Positions 9,318-21,420 are shown, counted from the stretch's first letter. The stretch is 64,000 bases of DNA from Eretmocerus hayati (GCA_029851415.1 CM056743.1:73367186-73431185), one strand, 5' to 3'. Numbers and translations are program-made. Notes: generated from the sequence alone by a model not told the origin.

Positions 9318-11492
9318 ATATTTGTAGTTTAAGTTGTAGTTTGTAAGATGATAGTATTAAATTGAAGGCGAATCACAATATTTATTTTATTACAAAATGG
9401 AATGTCTAATATCTTTCTGGAAGTGATTTTGTACATAATAAAAGAAGGGGACATTGACAGATTTTGAAATTTGGAATTTGTTTGATTATATCCATTTGAA
9501 CACCTGCAGCTGACCGACACAGATATTTGTATAAATTAATATCCCATAATTAAGAAATGTTCATTTTCTATCAATCATCATTTAAGATGCCACGAATTAT
9601 CATGGTAAACGATCAAACTACCTTATAAAACTTGTATCATGCATGTCCCACCTATTCCATTCATGACCGTTCAATACACCAGTACTCAATACACTTTCCG
9701 TGGTATTATACCCACGACGATAAGAGTCAATGAACTTTCTAGACCAGTGGGCTCCATACCAGCGTATAAATAACGCCATGGTTTATTACCGCAACTCGTT
9801 GCCGATGCCCCGGTTTTTTTAGAGCTGGAGACGTGAAAGGAAATCAAAGTGAAGTAAGAAACGAGATTTGAATTGCGCGGGTCCCGTACTCACTATTTCT
9901 TCTCCCTTGTTCACATTTAGTAGCCATGTCTGTTCTCAGCTTGCAGCCATTTGTAGTGATGTCTATTACATGAATATTACTTTCAATAGTTTCAAAGCTC
10001 TTTTATAAAATTATGATATACTTTGTCACTATACTATAACTTAATTTGCTCTTTTTAGACAATTTGATGATGTACGGTTACAGATTCGAAGTCAAGCATA
10101 AGCTACAGCGAGCATCTTTACAAGAGACGGTCGAGATTTCATAAAAGCGTTTGCCTTAAAAATTTTTTTATTTGTTTCATTTTGCTCTTTCTAGTTGAAA
10201 TCAATCTACCTAAAAGCACCCGTGGACTTCATCATGAGTTTTGTCTAGTCGGTTATTCGACATCTTGAATACTAACTAATTTTCAAGATTGTTACAACAT
10301 AGTTACTTTGTATGTACATACATGTACATACATTCAGTAGAGTACTTTTCATGTAAATGTCTCATGCAATTTTTTAGGTTTTATCTATATTTGGTTGAAT
10401 CAGTCTAGCAGACTCAGCAGACTGGCAGAACTTGCTTCCTCAGCATCCTATAACTTTCTTTGTACGACATTTATTTTGGATTAGAAATTGGGTGGGAGTT
10501 GTACCAAAATTTGAAAGTACTAACTACTAATTTCACATGTGCATCACACATTCAGTAGAGCGCTTTCTTAATGTGAATATCTGGTTGGGATACTGACAAA
10601 ATTTGTTAGCGTAATATCTCATAACTTTCTCTACCTAAACGACAATTTTTGGGTACGAGATTAGCTGAGGTCGTGCCAAGGCATCTATTGATATTATTAG
10701 AAGTTCATGCGGACTGGACAGAGCTTTTTTGTCAGGAACCACAGATATCAGCATTAGAAACTAGCTAAATTTGCTTCTGCATCATCCTATAACTCATAAT
10801 CACTTTTGAGTATCAAGATTCTTTCTCAGTACTGTTGTTCTATATCCATTCTACTTTACTACTAATGATGAACATATAACCACTCCCTGTATTTGATTTG
10901 AAGCAGCTTGATTGAGGGACTGTGGGACCAAGCGTTGTCCAATAGCGCTTGAGAGAATTCTTTTTTTTAAAACACCTGATAACTGATCCAAAAATCTGTT
11001 CATCCGCCGATTGTTTTGTGCAATAGTTAGGTATCAAATAGAATAATCAGACATTTCTCTTAGTTACCCCTCTGAGAAGTGTAGTTAGTGGTGGTCTACT
11101 AGGTAAGTTCACACAAGATTACAAGAATTGCTTGGTTCTGATTTATTGCTCCTCAGATAGTTGCCTGAGACTATAGGTATATTCAGTAACTTGACGACAT
11201 AAGATCCCATAGATTTGACAAAGTTTATCAAATGGACAGTGGAAATGTAGTCTTTCGGTCAATTCCGTGCATTCAACAAGAGATAAAACATGCCAATCTG
11301 CGTATATCGATATTCATTACTGGCTGGTCGGATAGCTGTGTATCAAGTGCATTAAATGAGACATTTTCTGAGCTAGAAGTCATTTCAACGTTGCACCAAC
11401 GGGTCGGCGACGGTTTTTCCGACTAATTTCGGAATGTTTCGAAGTTGCAAACGCAACTTTTTATTAGGAACGTTGTGGCCAGCGATGTACAC
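9318..11492. other. AT-rich intergenic DNA
   Basis: Apart from a polyadenylation signal near 9435, I see no gene or structured repeat in this 2.2 kb. Two short stretches (around 10337 and 10550) share a CATTCAGTAGAG motif, hinting at decayed duplicated repeat DNA. Confidence 0.5.
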
Positions 11493-11596
11493 ACCGAAAA
11501 TTGTGGCAATATGGCGCCGAAGTGCCTCCATCCAATCAGAGCGCTGGATTTTTTTGGATGGAGGCACTTCGGCGCCATATTGCCACAATTTTCGGT
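11493..11596. repeat. Perfect-looking 43-bp hairpin (MITE-like)
   Basis: Two inverted arms (11493-11535 and 11554-11596) starting ACCGAAAATTGTGGC and separated by 18 bp. It resembles the core of a foldback MITE. Just to its right (about 11603-11620) is CATTCACTGTTTGGT, the terminal motif of the foldback family found in the giant palindrome. Confidence 0.75.
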
Positions 11597-12505
11597 ACAC
11601 CGCTGGTTGTGGCAACATTCACTGTTTGGTGGGTGTAGACAATCATAAGGATGTGTTGATTCTGAATTCTTCCTCAAAAAGCTGCCACTGAAGATTAGAA
11701 CACACGCAATATATGCGGAAATCGAAGGCTAGATATAGTACGCAGCCCCGATATAGGTACTCGGCGGAAAGCGAGAGGGCAATATAACTTTGAAGCCGAA
11801 ACGCATAAAAGCGTTTTAGTTGAAAACCATTGTCTGTGATGTTGTTGAAATGCATTTATGCGGCCCAAGCCTAGATTCGACCCCGACCGAGCTATCTCGC
11901 TTTTCCAAATTGGCCTTCGTCCAAATTCACCCCGGTCTCCCCTACAGTTCTTGTAATGAGTCTCCATCTGTCACGCACTGCGGACGGTGCACGGTGTGAC
12001 AGCCGCAGAGAAATCAACAACACCGGTCACTCAAGCTCTGTTTTTTTATAATCATATCGACTGCCCCATCCCCGATCTCTACACACTAACTTCCTCTGAG
12101 AACTTTCCATTACATATTCAAAAAAAGCCGCCACTGCGCGGTTCGCTCTTCTGGCGTTCCCTCGTTTTGGAGCGCATGCGCAGTAGGCGCATTGACGGCT
12201 TCGAAAGCATCTGATATGTTTTTAACTAATTACTCATAAACAAATTACGCTCCAGTCATTCTAAGGGTGGAGGAAATTAAAATAGCCGTGGAGGAATTAT
12301 TTGAGACATCTCGGGGGGCTGGAGTCAATTTCCCTGCTGAGATATCGTGCTTAGAAGTTGGCTATCGTTCAACAATTTTTTATAAATAAACAAAGGTGGA
12401 GGAAAGTAAACAAATTGCGGATTCAGGTGGAGAAAAGTGAGATCTATCGACATGATTTTTTGCAGATTTTTCCTGGATACTCTCTGAACACAGCTTCCAC
12501 CCGGT
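11597..12505. other. Unannotated DNA
   Basis: About 900 bp between the hairpin and the fractal palindrome. Only short frames in all six readings; no family recognised. It includes the lone foldback-MITE end noted near 11603-11620. Confidence 0.45.
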
Positions 12506-12636
12506 GCAAAAGCGAGGAGAGGAGCGCTTTTGCCAGATGACGGCAAAACTGCAGATGAAATCATCTGGTCGTCTGCTCACATTCTTCAGCCGTCACCTGC
12601 CGACATAACCGAAGTTTTCTCGAATCCGTAGTTTTA

Positions 12637-12967
12637 AGGAATTTCTTCAAATAATTTGACCAATTCATCGAATTTGATCAAATGTTTGATTTGATGAACA
12701 TGTTATCATCTGTCACAGTTCTCAGATTTATAAACTAACAAAACTTCATGAAATTATTGGAATATGGGATCAAGATTGCTGCTTTGCTCAAGCGGAAGAG
12801 GATGACGTTCGCCTGAGCAAAGCAGCAATCTTGATCCCATATTCCAATAATTTCACGAAGTTATATGAGTTTATAAATCTGAGAACTGTGACAGATGATA
12901 ACATGTTCATCAAATCAAACATTTGATCAAATTCGATGAATTGGTCAAATTATTTGAAGAAATTCCT
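12637..12967. repeat. Inner hairpin, left copy
   Basis: 331 bp reading AGGAATTTCTTCAAATAATT at the left and its complement at the right, with ~150-bp arms around a ~25-bp centre at about 12800. A second copy in the other arm of palindrome A (20429-20759) has the centre sequence inverted. Confidence 0.85.
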
Positions 12968-13528
12968 CATCCTCATCGGAAGCATGCATGGTACAGGTAT
13001 AAAATAAAGCAGAAACTTGGAACTACGAATCCACCAAGCGAAGGGGAATTAGTTGATCAGAAATTGGAAATTCAAATCTAGATTCTATGTTGGACAAGTG
13101 ATATTCATTTGAAGTGCCTCTGACTGTACTAGAATATGATCGGCAAGCCAAAGTTCTGAAAGTTGTCAGAGCACGGCATCAGTTTGTTGTGACAAGTAAG
13201 CAGTGATTTGTATATCCATAGCGGTGCCAAAGGTGGTGCTGATGATTTAATTGGTGAATGCTTGAGTAATGATGGTAATGCCGATATGACTTTAGTGATG
13301 AAGATTAGAATGTGGTACTTATAGGGAATAGTTGGAAGATCAGCTATCTTGGAGAGATTTACATTTTTCAGGCTCACATCCTGATCTTCATCACAAAACT
13401 TATAGCGGCGTTACCATCATCACCCAAGCATCACCAATTGAAGGATCTAAATCATTCATCACCATCATCATCATCACCTTTGCCACCGCTCATATGGATA
13501 TACAAAAAACAGCTTACATTGTTACATC

Positions 13529-14069
13529 TGCCATCCTTGTTGGGGTGATGTATAGACCCCCACATGTCAAAATGCAAAAAGACACAGAGTTTTTCAACGT
13601 CTTAAGGGACCTGTCGAGTGACTCTAGTCACAAAATTATCATGGGTGATCTGAATGCTAACTTGCTATCGTCCTCGGCTGATGCAATGACCATTCGGCGT
13701 CTAACAGACCAACTGTCTTTACAATTAATCCAGCACGGCCCAACACACCACACTAACACCTCTCACACATGGATTGACTTGATAATGGTAGATGAAAACG
13801 ACACCGTCGTGAACCATCACAATACTCATCTTCCAAGCTTTGGGAGACACGCAGTTATTGATGTCACTCTGGAAATCTTTGTTCCTGAGCCAACAGAGAA
13901 TTCGTTCTCTTACAGAGACTACAGTAAGATCAGTCCGGAGCGACTCAATGACTTGCTACAACAGTGTGACTGGACAGGCATAGACCAAGCAGATTCCGAT
14001 CTGGAGGCGGCCGTGAAATGTTTGAATGATAACCTCAATGCTGTGATCGATCAGCTGGGCGCCACTTAA
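13529..14069 (+). pseudogene. LINE endonuclease domain, C-terminal part
   Basis: The visible part of an exonuclease-endonuclease-phosphatase domain: GVMYRPPH, the catalytic-region motif IMGDLNAN, and a TWIDLI motif, followed by a linker ending at TAA (14067). The N-terminal half of the endonuclease is missing through 5' truncation; codons upstream of 13529 belong to palindrome DNA. The frame is lost at a G run near 14057-14059, where one extra G shifts the reading into the RT frame. Confidence 0.8.
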
Positions 14070-16068
14070 ATCCGTAAGCCCATATAAAAATCGTGCTCCG
14101 TGGATTGGTCCTGAGTTGCAGATGCTCGTCAACAAGAGTCGTGCGGCAGAAAGACGCTATAAACGTGCTGGATGTCCGCCGAGGCTTCTTGACGAGTTCC
14201 TTCAGCTCCGCAACGAGTTTGAGACGAGGTTGGAACAAGAGCATGATTCTTTCCTACACGACCAGCTGTCAGACGCTCTTGATAAAGAGAAGAACATTTG
14301 GAAAGAAATGCGCAACCTCGGACTCTTGCCAAAGAGCAAGGAGGAGGAACTGCACGGTTTCACACCTGGCGAGTTGAACGCTCACTTCGCGGGGGTCTCA
14401 ATCTCACAACAAGAGACCGATGAGGACACATCAAATATTATTTCTTCAGCTGCCGAAGATGGCTTTTCATTTAAACCAGTGGATTTCGCTGATGTTGTTC
14501 TCTCAGTGAAACACTTCTCTTCACAAGCTCGAGGAGGGGATGGAATCCCCCAAGAGGTGATCGCGAAGGCTCTCCCGGCCATAGGTGATCTTATTGTAAC
14601 GATTTTCAACTCCTCCTTTGCTCAGGGTATTTTTCCGGAAGCTTGGAAGATAGCTCAATTGATTGCGCTTAAAAAGACTGCCGCACCATCATCTGTCTCG
14701 GATTTCCACCCAATTGCGTTGCTTTGCTTTCTCTCCAAGGTTCTGGAGAAAATTGCCCATGACCAGATCGTAGAATATTTGCACAGGAAAAAGTTACTAG
14801 ATCCTCTCCAGACCGGATTCAAGCAACACAACAGTACACAGACGGCTCTACTCAAACTGACAGATGACGTACGGATGACGAGGGATAAGCAGAAGATCAC
14901 GCTTCTTCTCCTATTTGATTTGAGCAAGGCATTTGACACAATTTCTCCATCCAAACTACTGAGGAAACTCCGCGTACTGGGCTTTTCAAGGATGGCACTC
15001 ATGTGGGTAAGATCCTATCTGCAAGGGCGCTCTCAGATAGTAACATCACAAAACAGCGGTGATTCTGAATGGTTAACCACCAATTTAGGAGTTCCCCAGG
15101 GTTCCGTTCTTGGACCTCTACTTTTCAGTCTGTACGTTAACGACCTACCTGACATACTTCACGGACAGGCGATCAGGCACATATTCTATGCGGATGACCT
15201 TCAAATTTACCTTCATATAGAGAAGAGTAAACTGATGGAGGGAATCACTCGACTAGAACAGGCAGCTCGACTTGTCGCTGCATGGGCCGAGCGCTCTGGC
15301 CTGCGTCTGAACGCTGGCAAGACCAAAGCCATCTATTTTGGCTCGGCAGATAATGTTAAAGTCCTTAGGAGTATGGGTCTAGCCGGCGTTGGGATGCCGG
15401 GTGGGGTGGTCGTGCCCTTCAGTGACACAGTTGTGAGTCTCGGTGTCACACTAGAGAGTAAACTCAAGTGGAAACCGCAGATCGATCAAGTGACCAAAAA
15501 GGTCAATAGAGCCCTGTATGGTCTGCGGTTTATTAGGGCGTGTACCACTGAGGCTCTTCACCGGAGACTAGTCGAGACCCTAGTCCAACAACATCTGGAC
15601 TATTGCTTAGTAGTATGTCTTGATGCACCAGACAAAGAACTCACGCGACTGCAACGTCTGAGCAATTCATGTGTGAGGTACATCTATGGAGTAAAAAGGA
15701 GAGAGCACATTACCCCCTACAGGAAACGCCTGGGCTGGCTACGAATGGACCCTCGTAGATTGTACTTTGCAGCTATTCTGATGTATAGAATTATGCGAAT
15801 GGATGAGCCCAAATATTTAGCTGCATTTTTCACCAAGTCCCAGGCCAGGCCAACAAGTAGGGGTGAAGTGAGAGAGCTGAAGATCCCCAGAGTTGAACTG
15901 AAGTCATCTGAGCATTCGTTTCAATACAAGTGCGCTAGACTCTGGAACTCTCTTCCCTCCTTCTTACGCCACGCTCCATCTCTATCATCTTTCAAACGCG
16001 CTCTTCGCAATCATATCTTCGAGCTCGACTGCGAGGAAAGACCAACTATTTCGCCCCATGCCCAATGA
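14059..16068 (+). CDS. LINE reverse transcriptase
   Basis: Open through the first internal ATG (14116) to TGA-free end TGA/“tga” context at 16066-16068. Codons from about 14059 (APLKS...) belong to the same protein as the endonuclease part; a +1 G separates them. RT motifs: LLFDLSKAFDTI (first catalytic Asp), GVPQGSVLGPLLF, and FYADDLQIY (residue ~355 counted from 14116) with the catalytic AspAsp pair. The C-terminus WNSLPSFLR...SLSSFKRAL is characteristic of Jockey/CR1-group elements. It would copy LINE RNA at the chromosomal nick. It is inactive as a complete element because it lacks ORF1 and half of the endonuclease. Confidence 0.88.
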   Translation, partial: APLKSVSPYKNRAPWIGPELQMLVNKSRAAERRYKRAGCPPRLLDEFLQLRNEFETRLEQEHDSFLHDQLSDALDKEKNIWKEMRNLGLLPKSKEEELHGFTPGELNAHFAGVSISQQETDEDTSNIISSAAEDGFSFKPVDFADVVLSVKHFSSQARGGDGIPQEVIAKALPAIGDLIVTIFNSSFAQGIFPEAWKIAQLIALKKTAAPSSVSDFHPIALLCFLSKVLEKIAHDQIVEYLHRKKLLDPLQTGFKQHNSTQTALLKLTDDVRMTRDKQKITLLLLFDLSKAFDTISPSKLLRKLRVLGFSRMALMWVRSYLQGRSQIVTSQNSGDSEWLTTNLGVPQGSVLGPLLFSLYVNDLPDILHGQAIRHIFYADDLQIYLHIEKSKLMEGITRLEQAARLVAAWAERSGLRLNAGKTKAIYFGSADNVKVLRSMGLAGVGMPGGVVVPFSDTVVSLGVTLESKLKWKPQIDQVTKKVNRALYGLRFIRACTTEALHRRLVETLVQQHLDYCLVVCLDAPDKELTRLQRLSNSCVRYIYGVKRREHITPYRKRLGWLRMDPRRLYFAAILMYRIMRMDEPKYLAAFFTKSQARPTSRGEVRELKIPRVELKSSEHSFQYKCARLWNSLPSFLRHAPSLSSFKRALRNHIFELDCEERPTISPHAQ

Positions 16069-16664
16069 GTCTCCAGCAAAAGCTTTCATAAACTGACCCG
16101 TCGTCTTCGACTGACCAAGATGCTGTTATATTCGGAATGTATATCATTAATATTTTATTACTCTTAAGGAAACCTTAACCAAATTTTTTGAATTCATTGT
16201 GATATTATTCTTTATTGTTCATGAGTATTAATTTTCTACCCCTATAGTTCCTCCTATAGGTTAGTACTTCTTTTTGTATTTTTACACTTATGTAAATATT
16301 ATGTTTTGCTATTGTGCAAATAAAAGGTATCAATCAATCAATCAATCAGACTGATGCCTCGCTCTGACAACTTTCAAACATTTGGCTTGGGGATCACATT
16401 CTGGTGGAGTAAGAGGTACTTCAGACAAGTATCACTTGGTCAATGAAGCATCTGAATTTTAGAGTTCCTGAACGTCTGATTTCGCATCATTTAGAGAATT
16501 TGTAGTTCCAAGTTATTGCCTATTATTCTGATGTGTTTGTGCCATGTATGCTTCCTCATCCTTTTTCGCTTCAGCGAAGCAGAAATCTTGGTCCCTTAAC
16601 ATCGAATACTTCTATTTAATTATTGGATATTCGACCCACAAATAAGCGTATGCTTGTACTGAAA

Positions 16665-17000
16665 ATTCTATCGGGGTAGAATCAACCCCAAAACCTAGGA
16701 AGGCAGATTAACCCGCGAATGCCCGGATGCTCGGTCCAAAAATTCTGTCGGGGGAGAAAACAACCCCAAAACCTAAGAAGGCAGATTAACCCGCGAGTGC
16801 CCGGATGCTCGGACCAAAAATTCCGTCGCGGGAGAAAATCAAACCCAAATCCTAGGAAGGCAAATTAACCCGCAAATGCCCGGATACTCGAACCAAGAAT
16901 TCTGTCGGGGGGAAAATCAACCCCAAAACCTAGGAAGGCAAATTAACCCGCAAATGCCCGGATACTCGGACCAAGAATGCTGTCGGGGGTAAAAGAACCC
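16665..17000. repeat. 78-bp minisatellite, block 1
   Basis: About four to five tandem units of 76-80 bp with the recurring elements GCCCGGATGCTCGG, TTCTGTCGGGG and AACCTAGGAAGGC. It lies in the left arm of palindrome A, in direct orientation. Confidence 0.85.
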
Positions 17001-17316
17001 CAAACCTGTTATTATGGAGTTTAACGCCGTTTGAGGATTGGATGATATCGTGGGCACAAGTTGACTCCAGAATCGTGTTCGGATGGTCATTTTGAGTCGA
17101 AAAAACATGTTTGTATCTTTATCCTAGCCACTCGTCTCGTTTGTGGGCAGGAACCCGGGAAATCGCGTCTGGCTTGAGATTCCTGTCTGGGAACTTTTCT
17201 ATATATTTGGGGGTACTTTAAGGAGTAATTTCCCACAGTTTCGCGCACATTAGATCAGATGGGAGCATATTTGAGCCATCCCTATGGGATCATTTTCAGC
17301 AAAAATTCACAAAAGG

Positions 17317-18159
17317 GTACCGTCAAATCGGGTAACTTTTGTACAGTGGGTGCAACTTCGGTCCCCCCTGAAAAATGACTTTTAAAGCTGCATTTGGCGA
17401 GGTGAATGATTCTATCGCTCTTCAATCTATCCTCTCTTCTAGGCACGCACATAAACAATGTGTGAAGCCACCGTAGATCCCGTGTGGATGATTGTAATCG
17501 TTTATCGAAGTTTTTTCCAAAAAGGTTGATTTAGCACCGATATGCGCGAGTGATCCAGTTAGTATACCTGGCAAGAAGTGTTCCCGAACGAACTACGGGT
17601 GTATGATGCTACATTTCCATCACATATATCACCACATTGAACAAACCATCGTTTCATTAGAGTATTTACACCATTTGGAATTTTAATGAATGAAAAACAG
17701 GGGAAAGAACATGAAAAAAACGTACCAAAGCTACCCTACTCTAGGTAAGAAGCATGAGGATACGGTAACTTCGGAACACCTCCATATGACAGCTTCTTTT
17801 CAACTTATCTTGAGTCGAGTGATGATCTGTGAGGTTTTAAAATGTTTCAAACAGCTTATGATGAAGCTCTTGAACGATTAAAATTAATTCACTCGCATGA
17901 TGGTGGGTAGAATTGAGATATTCTGTAAGAGTACCAAAGTTGCTCCATCGGGGTCTAACTTTGGTACACTTCTTCAACTGCTAATAGCTCTGGCTTAGAC
18001 ACATCAAATTGAACTTTGTAGCCCGTCAATCGAAAGCTGAGACTGTAAGCTCTAGATTGACTACTAGTAGGAGTGGATTTTGTCAATGTATATTGGAATG
18101 CCGAGCCAAAAGAATGAAAAGCATCGAAAACGTACCAAAATTACCCAATTTGACGGTAC
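17317..18159. mobile_element. Non-autonomous inverted-repeat element at the centre of palindrome A
   Basis: 843 bp bounded by ~28-bp terminal inverted repeats (left GTACCGTCAAATCGGGTAAC, right the complement with a few changes). The GTACCAAAG-type motif recurs inside, as in subterminal repeats. No coding capacity and no clear target duplication. Superfamily not assigned. Confidence 0.6.
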
Positions 18160-18856
18160 TTTAAATCGTCTACCGAAAATCAGGAACCAAAAAAAGCCAC
18201 CCAGATTATTGTTCTAATTGATAGTATTCGGATCGGACAACATTCGCACAGGTTTGGGGTCGAAAGAGGAGAACAATTTTTTTAAATTGAGCTCGAAGTT
18301 TGGCATTTTCACGAAACTGCTCACCTTGTAACGACTGTAACTTCTATAAAAATGCGAAAATCGACTTTTACCGGTGGTTTAACTGTAGACTTTTTCAAGA
18401 CCTTTAAAATGACTACTGGTGGAAGTCGATTATCAAATGTCTAGTAGGAACTAGATCACTTGGAAAAAGACCCATAAATTGCTGAGACCTGCTACCAGCG
18501 AATTCAGAGACGAATTCAATATAAGGTATAATATTGGTTTGGCCCAAGCGGTGTGCATTATATACACGGAAATCGGAATTATCTCGGTGGAGTGGTTGTG
18601 AGAATGTTCAAAATGCAATCGTTCATGCAAATCTCCATGATCCGAGTGCGATTTCCCACACATTTCCCTGATTACCATGGCCAAAGTCACTTCCCGAAGA
18701 ATTCCCTGATTTCCCGATCACTAGACACCATGGAAATTAACCCACAATTGCCCGGATGCTCGGACCGGGAATTTTGTCGGGGAAAAAATCAACCGCAGGA
18801 CCTTAAATCGTCGGGGTATCAGATGGATTTTCCCCGATAGATTTTCCGTTCTGAGC

Positions 18857-19560
18857 ATCCGGGCATTTGCGGGTTAATTTGCCTTCCTAGGATTTGGGTT
18901 TGATTTTCTCCCGCGACGGAAATTTTGGTCCGAGCATCCGGGCACTCGCGGGTTAATCTGCTTTCCTAGGTTTTGGGGTTGATTTTCACCCCGACAGAAT
19001 TCTTGGTTCGAGTATCGGGGCATTCGGGTTAATCTGCCTTCCTAGGATTTGGGTTTGATTTTCTCCCGCGACAGAACTTTTGGTCCGAGCATCCGGGCAC
19101 TCGCGGGTTAATCTGCCTTCCTAGGTTTTGGGGTTGATTTTCCCCCCGACAGAATTCTTGGTTCGAGTATCCGGGCATTTGCGGGTCAATCTGCCTTCCT
19201 AGGATTTGGGTTTGATTTTCTACCCGACAGAATTTCCGGTCCGAGTATCCGGGCATTTGCGGCTTAATTTACTTTCTTAGGTTTTGGGGTTGTTTTCTCC
19301 CCCGACAGAATTTTCGGACCGAGCATCCGGGCATTCGCGGGTTAATCTGCCTTCCTAGGATTTGGGTTTGATTTTCTCCCCGACAGAATTTTCCGTTAGA
19401 GTATCCGGGCATTTGCGGCTTAATTTACCTTCCTAGGTTTTGGGGTTGTTTTCTCCCCCGACAGAATTTTTGGGCCGAGCATCCGGGCATTCCCGGGTTA
19501 ATCTGCCTTCCTAGGTTTTGGGGTTGATTTTACCCCGATAGAATTTTTAGTACGAGCATA
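18857..19560. repeat. 78-bp minisatellite, block 2 (inverted)
   Basis: About nine units at ~78-bp spacing (GAGCATCCGGGCA recurs near 18856, 18932, 19087, 19165, 19245, 19321, 19400, 19477, 19555), in the opposite orientation to block 1, in the right arm of palindrome A. It is longer than block 1, so copy number has changed between the arms. Confidence 0.85.
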
Positions 19561-20428
19561 CGCTTATTTGTGGGTCGAATATCCAATAATTAGATGGAAG
19601 TATTCGATGTTATGGGACCAAGATTTCTGCTTTGCTGAAGCGAAAGAGAATGAGGGAGCATACATGGCACAGACACATCAGAATAATAGGCAAGAACTTG
19701 GAACTACAAATTCTCTAAATGATGCGAAATCAGACATTCAGGAACTCAAGATCGAAATTCAGATGCTTTATTGACCAGGTGATACTTGTCTGAAGTACCT
19801 CTTACTCCACCAGAATGTGATCCACAAGCCAAATGTTTGAAAGTTGTCAGAGCGAGGCATCAGTCTGATGTGACAATGTAAGCTGTTTTTGGTATATCCA
19901 TATGAGCGGTGGCAAAGGTGGTGATGATGATGGTGATGAATGATTTAGATCCTTCAATTGGTGATGCTTGGGTGATTACGGTAACGCCGCTATGAGTTTT
20001 GTGATGAAGATCAGGGATGTGAACCTGAAAAATGTAAATCTCTCCAAGATAGCTGATCTTCCACCAATTCCCTATAAGTACCACATTCTAATCTTCATCA
20101 CTGAAGTCATATCGGCATTACCATCATTACTCAAGCATTCACCAATTACATCATCAGCACCACCTTTGCCACCGCTATGGATATACAAATCACTGCTTAC
20201 TTGTCACAACAAACTGATGCCGTGCTCTGACAACTTTCAGAACTTTGGCTTGCGGATCATATTCTAGTACAGTCAGAGGCACTTCAAATGAATATCACTT
20301 GTCCAACATAGAATCTAGATTTGAATTTCCAATTTCTGATCAACTAATTTCCCTTCGCTTGGTGGATTCGTAGTTCCAAGTTTCTGCTTTATTTTATACC
20401 TGTACCATGCATGCTTCCGATGAGGATG

Positions 20429-20759
20429 AGGAATTTCTTCAAATAATTTGACCAATTCATCGAATTTGATCAAATGTTTGATTTGATGAACATGTTATCA
20501 TCTGTCACAGTTCTCAGATTCATAAACTCACAAAACTTCATGAAATTATTGGAATATGGGATCAAGATTGCTGCTTTGCTCAGGCGAACGTCATCCTCTT
20601 CCGCTTGAGCTAAGCAGCAATCTTGATCCCATATTCCAATAATTTCATGAAGTTTTGTGAGTTTATAAATCTGAGAACTGTGACAGATGATAACATGTTC
20701 ATCAAATCAAACATTTGATCAAATTCGATGAAGTGATCAAATTATTTGAAGAAATTCCT
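20429..20759. repeat. Inner hairpin, right copy
   Basis: Counterpart of 12637-12967: ~150-bp arms, AGGAATTTCTTC at the start and the complement at the end. Its central sequence is reversed relative to the left copy, as expected for a mirror. Confidence 0.85.
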
Positions 20760-21089
20760 CAAAACTACGGATTCGAGAAAACTTCGGTTATGTCGGCAGG
20801 TGACGGCTGAAGAATGTGAGCAGACGACCAGATGATTTCATCTGCAGTTTTGCCGTCATCTGGCAAAAGCGCCCCTCTCCTCGCTTTTGCCGTGCTTATG
20901 AACGGCGCATACGGAAGGGGCTCTCGACCAATCAGGAAGGGCGAAACCAGTTTTGTCGAAACTGCTTTCGGCAAAACTAAGACGGGCGAGAGTTTTGTAG
21001 GTGACCCGGCCAACCTTGAAGATGACCCTAATTCAAACTCATATTTTTGTATCCCACTGATCCGCATGATGGCAATACCATATAGATCC

Positions 21090-21420
21090 CATCCGTGAGG
21101 GCGCATGTCTGTTATACACGGGTTTATACAAGGAAGCGCTCACTCTGTCCGTGAGAGCGTGTGTCTGTTACACACGGGTTCTTATGAGGGCTTGTCACTC
21201 TATCCGTGAGAGAGCGTGTGCGTTATACACGGGTTCTTATGAGGACTCGCGCACTCTATCCGTGAGAGCGTGTGTCTGTTATACACGGGTTCATATGAGA
21301 AGCAGTACACTCTGTTCATATACAGCGTCTTATGAGAATTGGCGGACTCTGACTATACACGGGATCATATGAGGGTCGGTTCCCTCTGATTATACTCAGC
21401 GATATAGGAGAATCGGCTCA
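21090..21420. repeat. ~57-bp minisatellite
   Basis: Four good and about two decayed units of 54-58 bp with CCGTGAGAGCGTGTGTCTG and ATACACGGGTTC, just outside the giant palindrome. Short reading frames across it are by-products of the repeat. Confidence 0.75.

Larger units (their letters stand above)
13529..16347 (+). mobile_element. 5'-truncated LINE (Jockey/CR1-like non-LTR retrotransposon)
   Basis: The element begins mid-endonuclease, encodes reverse transcriptase, and ends with AATAAAAGGTAT followed by tandem CAAT repeats ((CAAT)n-type 3' tail). Comparing with the intact right arm of palindrome A near 19870 shows exactly where foreign DNA begins and ends. The flank reads ...ACATC | LINE | CAGACTGATG..., whereas the right arm (complement) reads ACATCAGACTGATG. 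No clear target-site duplication beyond a few bases is visible. The 5' truncation is typical of target-primed reverse transcription. Confidence 0.85.
12506..20890. repeat. Fractal palindrome A (8.4 kb)
   Basis: The outer ends are inverted copies of each other (GCAAAAGCGAGGAGAGG at 12506 versus its complement ending at 20890). The arms match inward: the hairpin modules 12637-12967 and 20429-20759, a ~430-bp module, its own inverted copy, and a 78-bp minisatellite (16665-17000 and 18857-19560). Each arm is therefore itself palindromic, with one module present four times in alternating orientation (about 12.97-13.40, 13.42-13.53 plus 16.36-16.60, 19.59-19.98, 20.00-20.43 kb). The left arm is interrupted by a LINE. 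The centre (about 17.0-18.85 kb) holds an inverted-repeat element. Arms differ by scattered substitutions, so this is unlikely to be an assembly mirror artefact. Confidence 0.85.

Noticed and set aside
13332..13528. ATG at 13332 as the true start of the LINE endonuclease frame
   Set aside because: Bases up to about 13528 match the mirror arm of palindrome A and so are target DNA, not LINE sequence.
16665..19560. Regular ~78-bp repeats suggesting a CRISPR array
   Set aside because: Entire units are repeated with no unique spacers, and the context is eukaryotic; it is a minisatellite.
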